Under the pieces are notes generated by a model. It was not told where the DNA came from, ran no database searches, and saw only the letters and a program-made list of their open reading frames with translations. The translations under genes and the position numbers were made by a program. A DNA stretch of 64,000 bases from Myxococcales bacterium (GTDB lineage: Bacteria > Myxococcota > Myxococcia > Myxococcales > JAJYLH01), in assembly GCA_021787845.1 (NCBI GenBank), contig JAJYLH010000011.1, positions 41,054 to 105,053 of the forward strand, read 5' to 3'. Positions 56,312-64,000 of the stretch are shown piece after piece (within the stretch, counting starts at the first letter, position 1; the number at the start of each line of letters is the position of its first letter).

Positions 56312-56339
56312 ACCTTAAGCACGGCCGTCCGGCTGTCAA
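56312..56339 (-). promoter_or_regulatory. Putative sigma-70-type promoter of groES-groEL2
   Basis: On the minus strand TTGACA (56339-56334), 16 bases, then TAAGGT (56317-56312), followed by the CIRCE site. The arrangement copies that of groEL1. The rest of the 400-bp divergent region (56175-56574) holds no gene I can support. Confidence 0.65.
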
Positions 56340-56574
56340 GCGCGAAGCCGCCGGTCCGCCCGCCGCGACGCACAATCGCCGAGAAACACTGCGGATCGCG
56401 CTGGCGATCGGCTCGGGTGGGCTGCCAGCGCACCCGGAAGCGCCCGCAAGGCGTGGCCGACCGCCGGGAAAGTGTCGGCTTGTTCGCTGCGCTGGATGGG
56501 TGCACCGTGATCGCGGGCTCGGTCGGGAGCAGACGCGGGTCCGAAAAAAGGCGAACGATTCTGCGGAGGTGCGG

Positions 56575-57183
56575 ATGCACGAGGAAGCGCCCCGGAGGGC
56601 GACGAAGGTCGCGCCGGCCACGGACGTGCGAGAGTTCTTCCGCGAGACGGTCGACGAGGTGCGCGCCCGCCAGCGTCTCGAGGTGCGACCGCAGACCGAA
56701 GCCTACGTCGTCGACCTCCTCGTCGATTTCTCGGCGGCAGACCAGCTCTTCTCCGCCTCGAGCGGGCGCACGGCGCCCGAGCCGCTGGTCTTCATGCTCA
56801 AGCGGGCCATCGAGGCGCCGGGGCCGGAGCGGGCGCGCCACCTGAAGCGGATGGGCGACACGGCGCTGGTCGTCAGCGGCTTCTTCTCGGACTCGCTCGC
56901 GCGGCAACTCGTCGACGTCGACTACTACTCGTCGATGGGCGAGCGGGCCTACGACGCGCTCGGCACGATGAAGCCGGGTTCGCTCGGGCAGACGTTCCGG
57001 GAGCTCGCCCAGAAGTTCCTGCGCATCGCCGAGGTCTTGAGCGAAATCTCGGAGCGGGCGCTCGTCACTTCGAACGAGGGCATCCTGCGGCTCTACGAGC
57101 GCTACGTGCGCACCGGCTCCGAGCGGCTTCGGTGGATGCTCCAGGAGCGCGGCCTTCTGGCCATCGAGGGGAAGCTTTCGTGA
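56575..57183 (+). CDS. Conserved-looking hypothetical protein
   Basis: A 202-residue, mostly helical soluble protein: [76 protein letters not shown] and [20 protein letters not shown]. The density of aromatic and charged residues looks like a conserved domain, but I do not recognise it. ATG 56575 follows GGAGG by 5 bases. It overlaps the next gene by 4 bases (GTGA), so the two products probably act together. Confidence 0.72.
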   Translation: MHEEAPRRATKVAPATDVREFFRETVDEVRARQRLEVRPQTEAYVVDLLVDFSAADQLFSASSGRTAPEPLVFMLKRAIEAPGPERARHLKRMGDTALVVSGFFSDSLARQLVDVDYYSSMGERAYDALGTMKPGSLGQTFRELAQKFLRIAEVLSEISERALVTSNEGILRLYERYVRTGSERLRWMLQERGLLAIEGKLS

Positions 57184-57839
57184 CCGTCAACCCGGCGCGG
57201 GCGCGGCTGCTGCGGGATCTGCAGGCCGAGCTGGAAGCGATCTACCGGGTCGAGGCTCAGGCGGACGTCGCGCAGTTCGTCATCGACCGGGCCCGATGGG
57301 AGAAGCTGTCGGGCACCGGCGCGTCCGAAGAGCTGGTCGTCGTCCAGGGCGACGACGACCTGCAGGTCGGGCTGTTTCTCGACGACGACGTCTACGCAGC
57401 GCTCGACGGAGCGGGCGGTTGGACCCATCGGAAGCTGAACGCGTACCTCCAAGCGCTGGAAGGCGTCAGCCACTTCGTCTACCTCACCCATCGCGCGCGG
57501 GTGCCGCGGCCGGTCAGCCGGCTCGAGCTGGAGCTGCAGGCGGAAATCGACAAGTTCGTCCTGATGCTGCTGCACCTCGGCGATGCCGCCCGGCGGCACG
57601 GCGCCCGAGCGCTGCGGCGGACGCTCTTCGAGGACGTCTCGTTTCGGCAGGGCCTCCCGCCCGACGCCGACGAGCGCTATCGCAAGGCGAACGCGCTCGC
57701 GAGCTTCTACTGCCGATGCCTGGAAGCGAAATACGTTGTGAAGAGCTCGATCGAAGGGCTGCTCGCCGACCTACGCCGGATGTACCGCCTCGGCGCCGGA
57801 GAGAAGCTGTCCTATGCCGCCTGCGGCGCGGCGATCTGA
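57180..57839 (+). CDS. Conserved-looking hypothetical protein
   Basis: A 219-residue helical protein: LLRDLQAELEAIYRVEAQAD, EKLSGTGASEELVVVQGDDD, LQVGLFLDDDVYAAL, LEGVSHFVYLTHRARVPRPV and LELELQAEIDKFVLMLLHLG. The strand pair LVVVQGDDDLQVGLFLDDDV is distinctive. No family is recognised. Start GTG 57180 lies in a GTGA overlap with the preceding gene, which fixes the start and suggests a two-protein unit. Confidence 0.72.
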   Translation: MTVNPARARLLRDLQAELEAIYRVEAQADVAQFVIDRARWEKLSGTGASEELVVVQGDDDLQVGLFLDDDVYAALDGAGGWTHRKLNAYLQALEGVSHFVYLTHRARVPRPVSRLELELQAEIDKFVLMLLHLGDAARRHGARALRRTLFEDVSFRQGLPPDADERYRKANALASFYCRCLEAKYVVKSSIEGLLADLRRMYRLGAGEKLSYAACGAAI

Positions 57840-58016
57840 CGACCTCGGGCTTCGATGTCGGGACCGCTGTTGACAGCCGGGTGCGGAAGCACGCGGAACG
57901 ATCAGTGCCTGCGAGCTTGCCGCTGCCGCTGCTACTCCGTTGTGGTCGCTTGGGGTAGGAAGCCCTTGTGTGCTGTTCCCGCGCACTCCGTGCATGGTTA
58001 GCCTCATCGGAGAAGA

Positions 58017-60449
58017 TCAGAGTAACCGCGACGGCTCCCTCGGCTCGCGCTCGTGGGCGAGGGCACGGAAGCTCTCGTAGGTCTCCTCGATTTCGGTTTC
58101 GACCCGCTCCCGCGGCTGACCGTAGGCCTCCCGGGACCACTCCCGGCGAGCGTCGGCGCGAGCGGCATCGCCACACGCGGGCGGGGGCGACAGGCGCACA
58201 CTGAACGCTGACACCTCAGCGCCGCCGGTACGGACGAAGGCTTCGTAGTTCGACTGCCCGACCAGGTCCGCCGAGTCGATCACCGGCGCGTAGTACGGCG
58301 CGAGCAGCCCCGCGTCCGGGGTCCCGACCCGCAGGGAAATCATCGTGCCGACGTTCCCGAGCACCGCCCGCAGCACGTGCTCGCTGAGCTGCTGCGTGTA
58401 CTGGTGCGCGAGCGTCAGGGCGAGCCCGAACTTGCGGGCTTCGGCGAGTAGCTCCGCGAACCGAGAATCGGCGACGAGCTGGAACTCGTCGACGTAGACG
58501 TGGAAGGCGTCGCCCGCGGTCGGCCCGCGCTTGAACGCCGCCTGCCGCAGCCGCGAGATGATCTGGCTCGCGAGCAGACCAGCGGCGTAGTCGCCCAGCC
58601 TGCCCTTGCCCAGGTCGAACAGCAGGACCTTGCGCTCGTTCAGAATCGCGTCGATGTTCAAGACTCGGCGCTGGCAGATGATGTTGCGCAGGGTGCCGTC
58701 GGAGATGAAGCGCGCGAACTTGCTTGTCACGTACGGCGCCATGTTCTTGAGCGACTGTTCGTAGCCCGCGGCCAGCGCCTCATCGGCGAACTCGCGGATG
58801 ACGAGGTCCTCGGCGCTGCGCTCACGCACGAGCGCCTTGAGCAGCTTCTCGTTCGTGTAGAGCGAGCGGAAGATCATCAGGTTCGGGATGCGCGGCTCTC
58901 GCGGCGCCTCGGCTCCCATGAGAATCGCCAGCATGCCGCGGAAGTGGCTCTCGAAGACGGGCCCGCCCACGACCCGCAGGTCGTAGGCCCGGTCGAGGGC
59001 ACCATACAGGTCGTCGATGATGTAGTCGCGGGCCAACCGGTAAGCAGGAGCGCTCTTTTCTTGCACGCGAAGGACGTTGAACCCGACCGGGCGCTCCACA
59101 TCGTTCGCGTCGACGAGAACCAGGTCCTGGTCGCGCGACCTGGGAAAGCGCTCCAGCACTTCGTCGATGAGCGAGCCGTGCGGATCGATCACCGCGACGC
59201 CGCGCCCGGCTTCGATGTCGTGGAGGATCATCTGGAGCAGCATCGTCGACTTGCCGGTGCCGGTCTGGCCGACGACGTAGGTGTGGGTCGGGCGCAGGGC
59301 GTCGTCGAGAGCCACCACGCGGTCGATGCCTCGGTCGCGGTTGATGCCGATCTTGGCACCGGTCCTTGTGCCCAGTGGGGCTGCCGTGGTCCGGGCGCGC
59401 GAGATGGCGATGCCGGGCAGGGCGCGGTGTCCGGGCGTCGGCGTGCGCACGAACGAAATCGCTTCGGTCGGCGCGAACAGCTCGTCCAGCGTCGGTGCGT
59501 CGAGCGGCGCGAGGAGCGCACCGGGCTCGACTTCGACGACGCGATCGAGCCGCGACGGCGCCGGCAAGTCCGCGTTCGCGCCGGTCAGCGCGACCTCCGC
59601 GAAGGACAAGAGCGCTGCCGAGGGCTCCTCGTCCGACGCGACGAACAGTCGAGCGGCAAGGAGCGGCGACTGGAGAAGCTCAAGGCGCTCAACCGCCCGC
59701 GTGCGCCGGACCGCCGCCTGGGCTCCTCCGATGCCGCCGTCCGAGGTCGCGCGCGCGAAGGCTTCCTCGACCGCGAAGAGCGCCCTGCGCCCCTGCGTGA
59801 GCGCCTCCTCGGGAGGAGTCCGGAAGTTGCGCAGGTGAATCGTCAGCGCCGCGCGCTTTTCCGCCAGCACCTCGACCAGCGCCGACCACGGATCGGCGAA
59901 CGCGCTCCACGCGCCGCTGACCGAAAGCGATTCCGGGGATCGTGCTTCCGACGCGGGCCGCGCGCCGAAACCGATCGGCGCCAACGGCGAGGGCGCGCCC
60001 GTCCCCATCGCCCCTTCACGCTCTCGGCGAAGCTCCACCAGCCGCGCGCGCTCCAGGAACAAGGGCAGATCGACCAACTCGGACGCCGTGAGAATCTCGG
60101 TCTCAGCAAAGTCGACGGACTTCAAGAAGAACTCGCGCAACCCGAAAGCGTGCGCCACTGCCTGGGCCGACGCCGCGTCGTCGTCGTCGCCGCGCCCGAC
60201 CGCACACAAGGCCAAGCCGTAGTCCCGTTCTGCCGTCGAGCCCAACACCAAGAGCCACTCCCGCGCGGGCGCGACCGCCGCGAGCAACCGTGCCAAAACC
60301 AGCCACCGCGACGCGCACCGCCCGACGAACGCCGCCATCGGCGCCTCCTGCGGCAGCCGGTCCGCCTCGCGAAAGAGGTCCGCGGACAGCATCCGCGTCA
60401 CCCGAAGCCCCGCCAGCGCCACTTTCGACTCCTCGGCCCCGCGCGCCAT
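58017..60449 (-). CDS. HerA/TraD-like P-loop ATPase (type IV secretion DNA-binding type)
   Basis: An 810-residue protein. The N-terminal 350 residues are poorly conserved alpha/beta, perhaps VirB4/TraC-like. The ATPase core has Walker A THTYVVGQTGTGKSTMLLQM (about 390), AVIDPHGSLIDEVLERF, Walker B DAFHVYVDEFQLVADSRFAE and the sensor-like LTLAHQYTQQLSEHVLRAVL, typical of FtsK/HerA-clan DNA translocases and coupling proteins. No relaxase, VirB genes or HerA-linked nuclease is seen beside it. ATG 60449 follows GGGGAG; TTG 60470 is also in frame. Confidence 0.83.
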   Translation of the reverse strand: MARGAEESKVALAGLRVTRMLSADLFREADRLPQEAPMAAFVGRCASRWLVLARLLAAVAPAREWLLVLGSTAERDYGLALCAVGRGDDDDAASAQAVAHAFGLREFFLKSVDFAETEILTASELVDLPLFLERARLVELRREREGAMGTGAPSPLAPIGFGARPASEARSPESLSVSGAWSAFADPWSALVEVLAEKRAALTIHLRNFRTPPEEALTQGRRALFAVEEAFARATSDGGIGGAQAAVRRTRAVERLELLQSPLLAARLFVASDEEPSAALLSFAEVALTGANADLPAPSRLDRVVEVEPGALLAPLDAPTLDELFAPTEAISFVRTPTPGHRALPGIAISRARTTAAPLGTRTGAKIGINRDRGIDRVVALDDALRPTHTYVVGQTGTGKSTMLLQMILHDIEAGRGVAVIDPHGSLIDEVLERFPRSRDQDLVLVDANDVERPVGFNVLRVQEKSAPAYRLARDYIIDDLYGALDRAYDLRVVGGPVFESHFRGMLAILMGAEAPREPRIPNLMIFRSLYTNEKLLKALVRERSAEDLVIREFADEALAAGYEQSLKNMAPYVTSKFARFISDGTLRNIICQRRVLNIDAILNERKVLLFDLGKGRLGDYAAGLLASQIISRLRQAAFKRGPTAGDAFHVYVDEFQLVADSRFAELLAEARKFGLALTLAHQYTQQLSEHVLRAVLGNVGTMISLRVGTPDAGLLAPYYAPVIDSADLVGQSNYEAFVRTGGAEVSAFSVRLSPPPACGDAARADARREWSREAYGQPRERVETEIEETYESFRALAHEREPREPSRLL

Positions 60450-60607
60450 CGCCGCCACATCTCCCCGCAACCGAAGCGGTCGAGTGGGTGACGCGCCGCG
60501 TGCCTGAAGACTGACACTCGGCGATGAACATCACGCAGACGGTTGGGCTACTGTCAGGGTGGGCGATGGCGGCGCGTCACACCGACAGCCAAGAGCGGAG
60601 GGCACAC

Positions 60608-60982
60608 ATGGGCCGGTTCATCAACCTTACGAACCATCCTTCGCCGAAGTGGTCGGCGCCTCAGCGCGACGCGGCGCTCGCGCTCGGCGATTCCATCGTC
60701 GACCTACCGTTCCCCGACGTGCCCGTCGACGCCGACGAGCTCTGGTTGCGCCGGATGGCCGGCGAGCTCGCAGCGCGCATCGCGCCCGACGACACCGTCT
60801 GCGTCCAAGGCGAGTTCACCCTCGCGTTCCCGGTCGTCGCCGAGCTCCAGCGCAAGGGCACCCGCTGCGTCGCCGCCGCCACCGAGCGCGACGTCGTCGA
60901 GGGCCAGGACGCCTCCGGCGCCACCATCAAGACCCATCGGTTCGTGTTCCGCCGGTTCCGGGAGTACCCAAGGGTAGGGTAA
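60608..60982 (+). CDS. Small conserved-looking protein, possibly CRISPR-linked
   Basis: A 124-residue alpha/beta protein beginning MGRFINLTNHPSPKWSAPQR, then SIVDLPFPDVPVDADELWLR, CVQGEFTLAFPVVAELQRKG and VAAATERDVVEG, ending HRFVFRRFREYP. The alternating strands and helices suggest a small Rossmann-like fold. Size and pattern remind me of small CRISPR-accessory proteins of the Csx15/Csx16/Csx20 kind, but I cannot assign it. ATG 60608 follows GGAGGG. It lies 2.8 kb from a CRISPR array. Confidence 0.7.
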   Translation: MGRFINLTNHPSPKWSAPQRDAALALGDSIVDLPFPDVPVDADELWLRRMAGELAARIAPDDTVCVQGEFTLAFPVVAELQRKGTRCVAAATERDVVEGQDASGATIKTHRFVFRRFREYPRVG

Positions 60983-60990
60983 GCGCCGAC

Positions 60991-61191
60991 TTACTCCTTG
61001 GCCTTGACGAATATTTCTTCGAGAGCGCGCGTCAGGGCGTTATTGGATGAGAGCGCTTGGCGAACGAAGCCTTCTGCACTTTCTGAACCATGCACGAGGG
61101 CATTTCGTACCCAGCTCAACCGCCAGTAGTGTTGCTGATTGCGGGCGGGCTTGACCGCGTCGCGGACATCCGCGTCCAACAGCTTGGTCAC
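60991..61191 (-). CDS. Small hypothetical protein (66 aa), possible remnant
   Basis: From GTG 61191 (GAGG 8 bases upstream) the frame encodes 66 residues with clear protein character: KLLDADVRDAVKPARNQQHY, WRLSWVRNALVHGSESAEGF and NALTRALEEIFVKAKE. The segment LSWVRNALVHG resembles a HEPN-like or effector-domain helix, but that is weak. The frame is open further upstream without protein-like composition, so this may be the intact gene or the 3' end of a broken one. It ends 8 bases from the convergent 124-residue gene. Confidence 0.5.
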   Translation of the reverse strand: MTKLLDADVRDAVKPARNQQHYWRLSWVRNALVHGSESAEGFVRQALSSNNALTRALEEIFVKAKE

Positions 61192-61337
61192 GCCAGCTTC
61201 CTCGCCGGCGTGGCCGGCGCCGGAGTCGCGCTGGGAGGCGCGCGGCGGCACCCATCGCCACGCCGACGGGAGGCGATGGGCCTCGGCGCCTCCCGTTCGG
61301 ACGCGAGAGCTCGGCGACGCTCGGGGTGACCATGGCC

Positions 61338-61529
61338 TTAGCTCGCCGCGTGGTCGGGCGCGGCTCGCGTGAAGCGCCGATAGATTCCATAGCCGACGAG
61401 GACCACGGCCACCGCGACCCCGATCGCCGGCACGACCGCCGCGACGGTGACGGCCGTCTCCGTGAGTCCCGTGACCGCGAGAGCGACCCCGGTGGTCTCC
61501 GCCGCTACGACGATGGCTCCTCCTGGCAT
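61338..61529 (-). CDS. Small hydrophobic protein (63 aa)
   Basis: ATG 61529 is preceded by GGAGG (5-6 bases), a strong site. The product has two hydrophobic stretches, AIVVAAETTGVALAVTGLTE and VVPAIGVAVAVVLVGYGIYR, then a basic end. It is probably a small membrane protein. No family is recognised; small membrane proteins in accessory regions can be phage- or defence-related, which is only a possibility here. Confidence 0.55.
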   Translation of the reverse strand: MPGGAIVVAAETTGVALAVTGLTETAVTVAAVVPAIGVAVAVVLVGYGIYRRFTRAAPDHAAS

Positions 61530-61816
61530 GACGTCCTCCGCGCCGCTGATTTCGCGTCGCTCGGTGGAAGGGACGCGGGGAGCCGGGCGGATCTGACAGT
61601 CGATGGTCGATGGCCTTCCGGGCAGCGTGGCCTCCTCGCCTGAGTGATCCCGCCGAGCCTGGGCGGTCCCGAGAGGCGGTAGCGGCGTCGGCTCTCGGCG
61701 GCGCCCTCGGGATGCCGGTCCGTGGAGAGCAGGAGCGGCATCGATCGGCGATGGCTCTTGGCCGAGCAAGAGTCGGGTGGAGCGCCCGGGGCCCATCGAT
61801 GTGGGCGCGTGCTACC

Positions 61817-62684
61817 TCAGGACTTGTCCGTCGCCGGGGCGGGCGCGGGCGGTGGCTCGAGCGGGGGCGCCGGGGGCGTCGACGGGTTCGCCGGGGCGGC
61901 CTTCTTCGGCACGACGCGCGACTGGAGCGGCGGGACGTGGTCGCGGTAGTGGTTGCCCCAGATCTCGAAGCCGGCCTTTTCCACCTCCTCGTAGTCATTG
62001 ACGAGCAGGGTCCATTGCCGGTTGGCGCGGTCGTCGGCCGCCTCGATGGCCGGGTCGGTGCGCGGATGAGCGGACTTGGGCTTGACCTCCATCACGAGCT
62101 TGTTCCCGAGCTCGACGCATTGCGAGCGGTGGGTGCTCTTGACGGGGCTGTTGCCGGCGAGGGCGCCGTCGTTGTCGTCCCAGTACGAGGCGACGTTGAC
62201 GAGGGCCTGCCCGATGTGCGCCGCCCCGCGACCGGCGCGCAACCGGGAAACGTCCTCCGCCGGGATGACGTCGAACAAGGCGCAGGTGTCGAGCGCCGAG
62301 AACATCATCGTGTACAGGTGCGACCCGGCGTTGATGTCCGCCCGGACGGTCCCGCTCGGCGCGCCGGCGAGCTCGGCCTGAGAATCGGCGTACATCGCCG
62401 CGAGGTAGGCGGGCACGACGTTGCCGAGCGAAGGCGATGCGCTCGGGCGTCCATTTGCCCGCGAGCTTGGGCAGCTTCTTCTGCACCTCGTCGTAGCCCG
62501 ACTTGGCGTTGTCCTTCGCGAGGTAGACGTCGCCGCGGGGCTTGACCTCCGCCTCGGGAATGGCCGCGGCCTGCGGCGCGAGGGCGTCGAAGGCGGTGCG
62601 CTGCGCTTGGAGCTCGGCCGGGGTCGGCGCGGGCTGGGTGGTCTGGTCGGGGGTGTGCGAGCCGGACTTCGGATGAACGGGCAT
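61817..62684 (-). pseudogene. Frameshifted hypothetical gene
   Basis: Two minus-strand frames join to one protein. From ATG 62684: HPKSGSHTPDQTTQPAPTPA ... AKDNAKSGYDEVQKKLPKLA then GKWTPERIAFARQ. The sense then continues one frame over as LGNVVPAYLAAMYADSQAEL ... GSHLYTMMFSALDTCALFDV to VPKKAAPANPSTPPAPPLEP. The switch is near 62425-62432 and needs one base gained or lost. It may be a true pseudogene, a sequencing error or programmed frameshifting. The second frame is open back to an ATG at 62692 with a better GGAGG site, but its N-terminal part has shadow-frame composition. No family is recognised. Confidence 0.65.
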
Positions 62685-62908
62685 CGGAGCATCGGAGCCT
62701 CCTCGGGCGCCAGGGTTCCGGAAGCGGAATCCTTCTGGAGCCATCCTGCACGAGGTCAAGAGCGGTGGGAGACTTTTTTCGCGAACGTCGCCTCGGCGAC
62801 AGACCGGCGGCGTCCGGCGGGGTGAGGCCGACGGCGATGCCCTCCCGCACCCGTCCCACGAGCGGGAGACGGAGGTGATGGGCCAGGTCTCGGCTCGCCG
62901 GATCGAGG

Positions 62909-63365
62909 CACCGACTGACACCTCGGGGGGGCTCGGATCCCTCGATCGTGTCACCGACTGACACCTCGGGGGGGGTTCAGGTCCCCCGATCGTGTCACCG
63001 ACTGACACCTCGGGGGGGCTCGGATCCCTCGATCGTGTCACCGACTGACACCTCGGGGGGGGTTCAGGTCCCCCGATCGTGTCACCGACTGACGCCTCGG
63101 GGGGGCTCGGGTCCGTCGACCGTGTCACCGGCTGACACCTCGGGGGGGCTCAGGTCCCTCGACCGTGTCATCGACTGACACCTCGGGGGGGCTCAGGTCC
63201 CTCGACCGTGTCATCGACTGACACCTCGGGGGGGCTCAGGTCCCTCGATCGTGTCACCGACTGACACCTCGGGGGGGCTCAGGTCCCTCGACCGTGTCAT
63301 CGACTGACGCCTCGGGGGGGCTCAGGTCCCTCGATCGTGTCACCGGCTGACACCTCGGGGGGGGG
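62909..63365. repeat. 43/44-bp tandem repeat, eleven copies
   Basis: Eleven head-to-tail copies start at 62909, 62952, 62996, 63039, 63083, 63126, 63169, 63212, 63255, 63298 and 63341. The constant part is CACCGACTGACACCTCGGGG extended by more G (7-9 in total); the rest varies between CTCGGATCCCTCGATCGTGT and CTCAGGTCCCTCGACCGTGT types. At each join GTGTCA-N5-TGACAC forms an inverted repeat, with TGACGC in two copies. There are no unique spacers. The last copy runs directly into the truncated first CRISPR repeat. 62685-62908 holds nothing recognisable. Confidence 0.93.
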
Positions 63366-63821
63366 CTCTCGGCCGACCTGCCTCCTCGACCCGGGCGAGA
63401 AGCCGGCGGCGAACAGCACGAGCACGGTCTCAATGGCCTCTCGGCCGACCTGCCTCCTCGACTGTCGAACGGCACTGAGCACGAAGAAGAGCAGAACGTC
63501 TCAATGGCCTCTCGGCCGACCTGCCTCCTCGACCCTAACTCGGACCGGCGCACGACGGCCGTTCCAAAACAAGTCTCAATGGCCTCTCGGCCGACCTGCC
63601 TCCTCGACCGCGACAAGGCCGCATGCAAGCGCGTCAAGGTGTCTCAATGGCCTCTCGGCCGACCTGCCTCCTCGACACGACAACGCGCTCGGCATGGTGA
63701 CCGCCTCCTGGAGTCTCAATGGCCTCTCGGCCGACCTGCCTCCTCGACACGTCCAGTGCTCCGACAACCAGGTGGCCGGGTACGCGTCTCAATGTCCTCT
63801 CGGCCGACTGGGTATCCAGAC
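63366..63821 (-). CRISPR. CRISPR array: 36-bp repeats, six spacers
   Basis: Five exact 36-bp repeats (63427-63462, 63498-63533, 63573-63608, 63641-63676, 63713-63748) start GTCTCAATGGCC and end CTGCCTCCTCGAC on the plus strand, with the internal palindrome GGCCTCTCGGCC. A 25-base truncated copy is at 63366-63390 and a degenerate one at 63786-63821. Spacers are 36, 35, 39, 32, 36 and 37 bases and unrelated to each other. On the minus strand the repeat ends ATTGAGAC, like the ATTGAAAC-type crRNA handle of many type I and III systems, which suggests minus-strand transcription. No cas gene is recognised in the window. Confidence 0.95.
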
Positions 63822-63970
63822 ACCTCAGGTGTCTTGGTCCCCGATCCGCTCACCCTGAGGTGCCCGCGCCCATGGAGCATGAATGGAGCACGGCAAGCAT
63901 GCGCGGGCCTCGAAGGGCGAGCGCGAGGGTGGCACAGGCTGTGCCGAGCCCTCACGGCCCTTCGAGGGCC
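63818..63970. repeat. Palindromes flanking the CRISPR array
   Basis: At 63818-63834 is the palindrome AGACACCTCAGGTGTCT, overlapping the degenerate last repeat. At 63906-63970 is a larger foldback: GGCCTCGAAGGGC pairs with GCCCTTCGAGGGCC (63957-63970), and inside it GGCACA-GGC-TGTGCC (63931-63945) forms a perfect hairpin. On the array's right side there is no obvious AT-rich leader. No gene is seen from 63822 to the end. Confidence 0.65.
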
Positions 63971-64000
63971 GGGCACGAGGGCGGTGGCAACGAGCGAGGT

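Noticed and set aside
62685..63128. Minus-strand ORF with repeated PEVSVGDTI-type units joined to the frameshifted gene
   Set aside because: It is the translation of the 43-bp array; the period is not a multiple of three and the frame breaks between units of 43 and 44 bases.
62909..63365. The 43-bp array as a CRISPR array
   Set aside because: Units follow each other without unique spacers; variation is limited to a few positions.
63337..63858. A plus-strand ORF of 173 codons across the CRISPR array
   Set aside because: It runs through exact 36-bp repeats and unrelated spacers; the open frame comes from high GC.
58017..64000. An integrative conjugative element
   Set aside because: Only one TraD/HerA-like ATPase is present; no integrase, relaxase, VirB-type genes, tRNA or att site was found.

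Overview
The window is very GC-rich bacterial chromosome with short intergenic gaps, frequent GTG starts, GTGA/ATGA-type gene overlaps and many predicted lipoproteins. Two groEL genes with HrcA/CIRCE operators, a giant fused acyl-CoA dehydratase activase, a TPR/cyclic-nucleotide-binding protein and several lipoproteins of unknown function would fit a member of the Myxococcota or another deltaproteobacterial-grade lineage. That assignment is inference from gene content only. No rRNA or tRNA gene was found.

Layout. 1-7038: a tripartite exporter (TolC-type channel, HlyD-type adaptor, two ABC ATPases matching the two halves of YbhF, and two YbhS/YbhR-type permeases); three of its junctions hold copies of a 91-92 bp inverted-repeat element. 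7274-10467: a lone nucleotidyltransferase-like protein, a radical SAM protein and an LCM-type methyltransferase. 10540-16872: one 2110-residue lipoprotein with about ten Ig-like repeats, FG-GAP-type repeats and an unassigned C-terminus. 17068-22453: a rearranged region bounded by two direct copies of the 5' part of a histidine kinase gene; it holds an AlbA_2/Schlafen-like protein, two minisatellites, three copies of a dispersed repeat, a LexA-like HTH protein and two small ORFs. 22006-24098: the intact NarL-type two-component pair. 24673-33452: a probable beta-barrel protein, the activase fusion, an ICMT-like methyltransferase, a second nucleotidyltransferase-like protein and the TPR-CNB-CNB protein.

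33612-57839 is mostly core genome: CIRCE-controlled groEL1, an MBL hydrolase, a THUMP RNA methyltransferase, a cold-shock protein, a PLD-like protein, proB-proA-rsfS-rlmH, a CysQ-like phosphatase, small envelope proteins, an Mrp-type Fe-S carrier, psd-hisS-tlpA, groES-groEL2 under a second CIRCE site, and a coupled pair of unknown genes.

58017-64000 is accessory: an orphan HerA/TraD-like ATPase, a 124-residue conserved-looking protein, small ORFs, a frameshifted gene, an 11-copy tandem array of about 43 bp, and a CRISPR array with 36-bp repeats. The tandem array runs straight into the first, truncated CRISPR repeat, and no cas gene is recognisable inside the window.

The most striking general feature is the density of repeats: palindromic intergenic elements of at least six kinds, and three minisatellites, two of which begin or end at a visible rearrangement junction.
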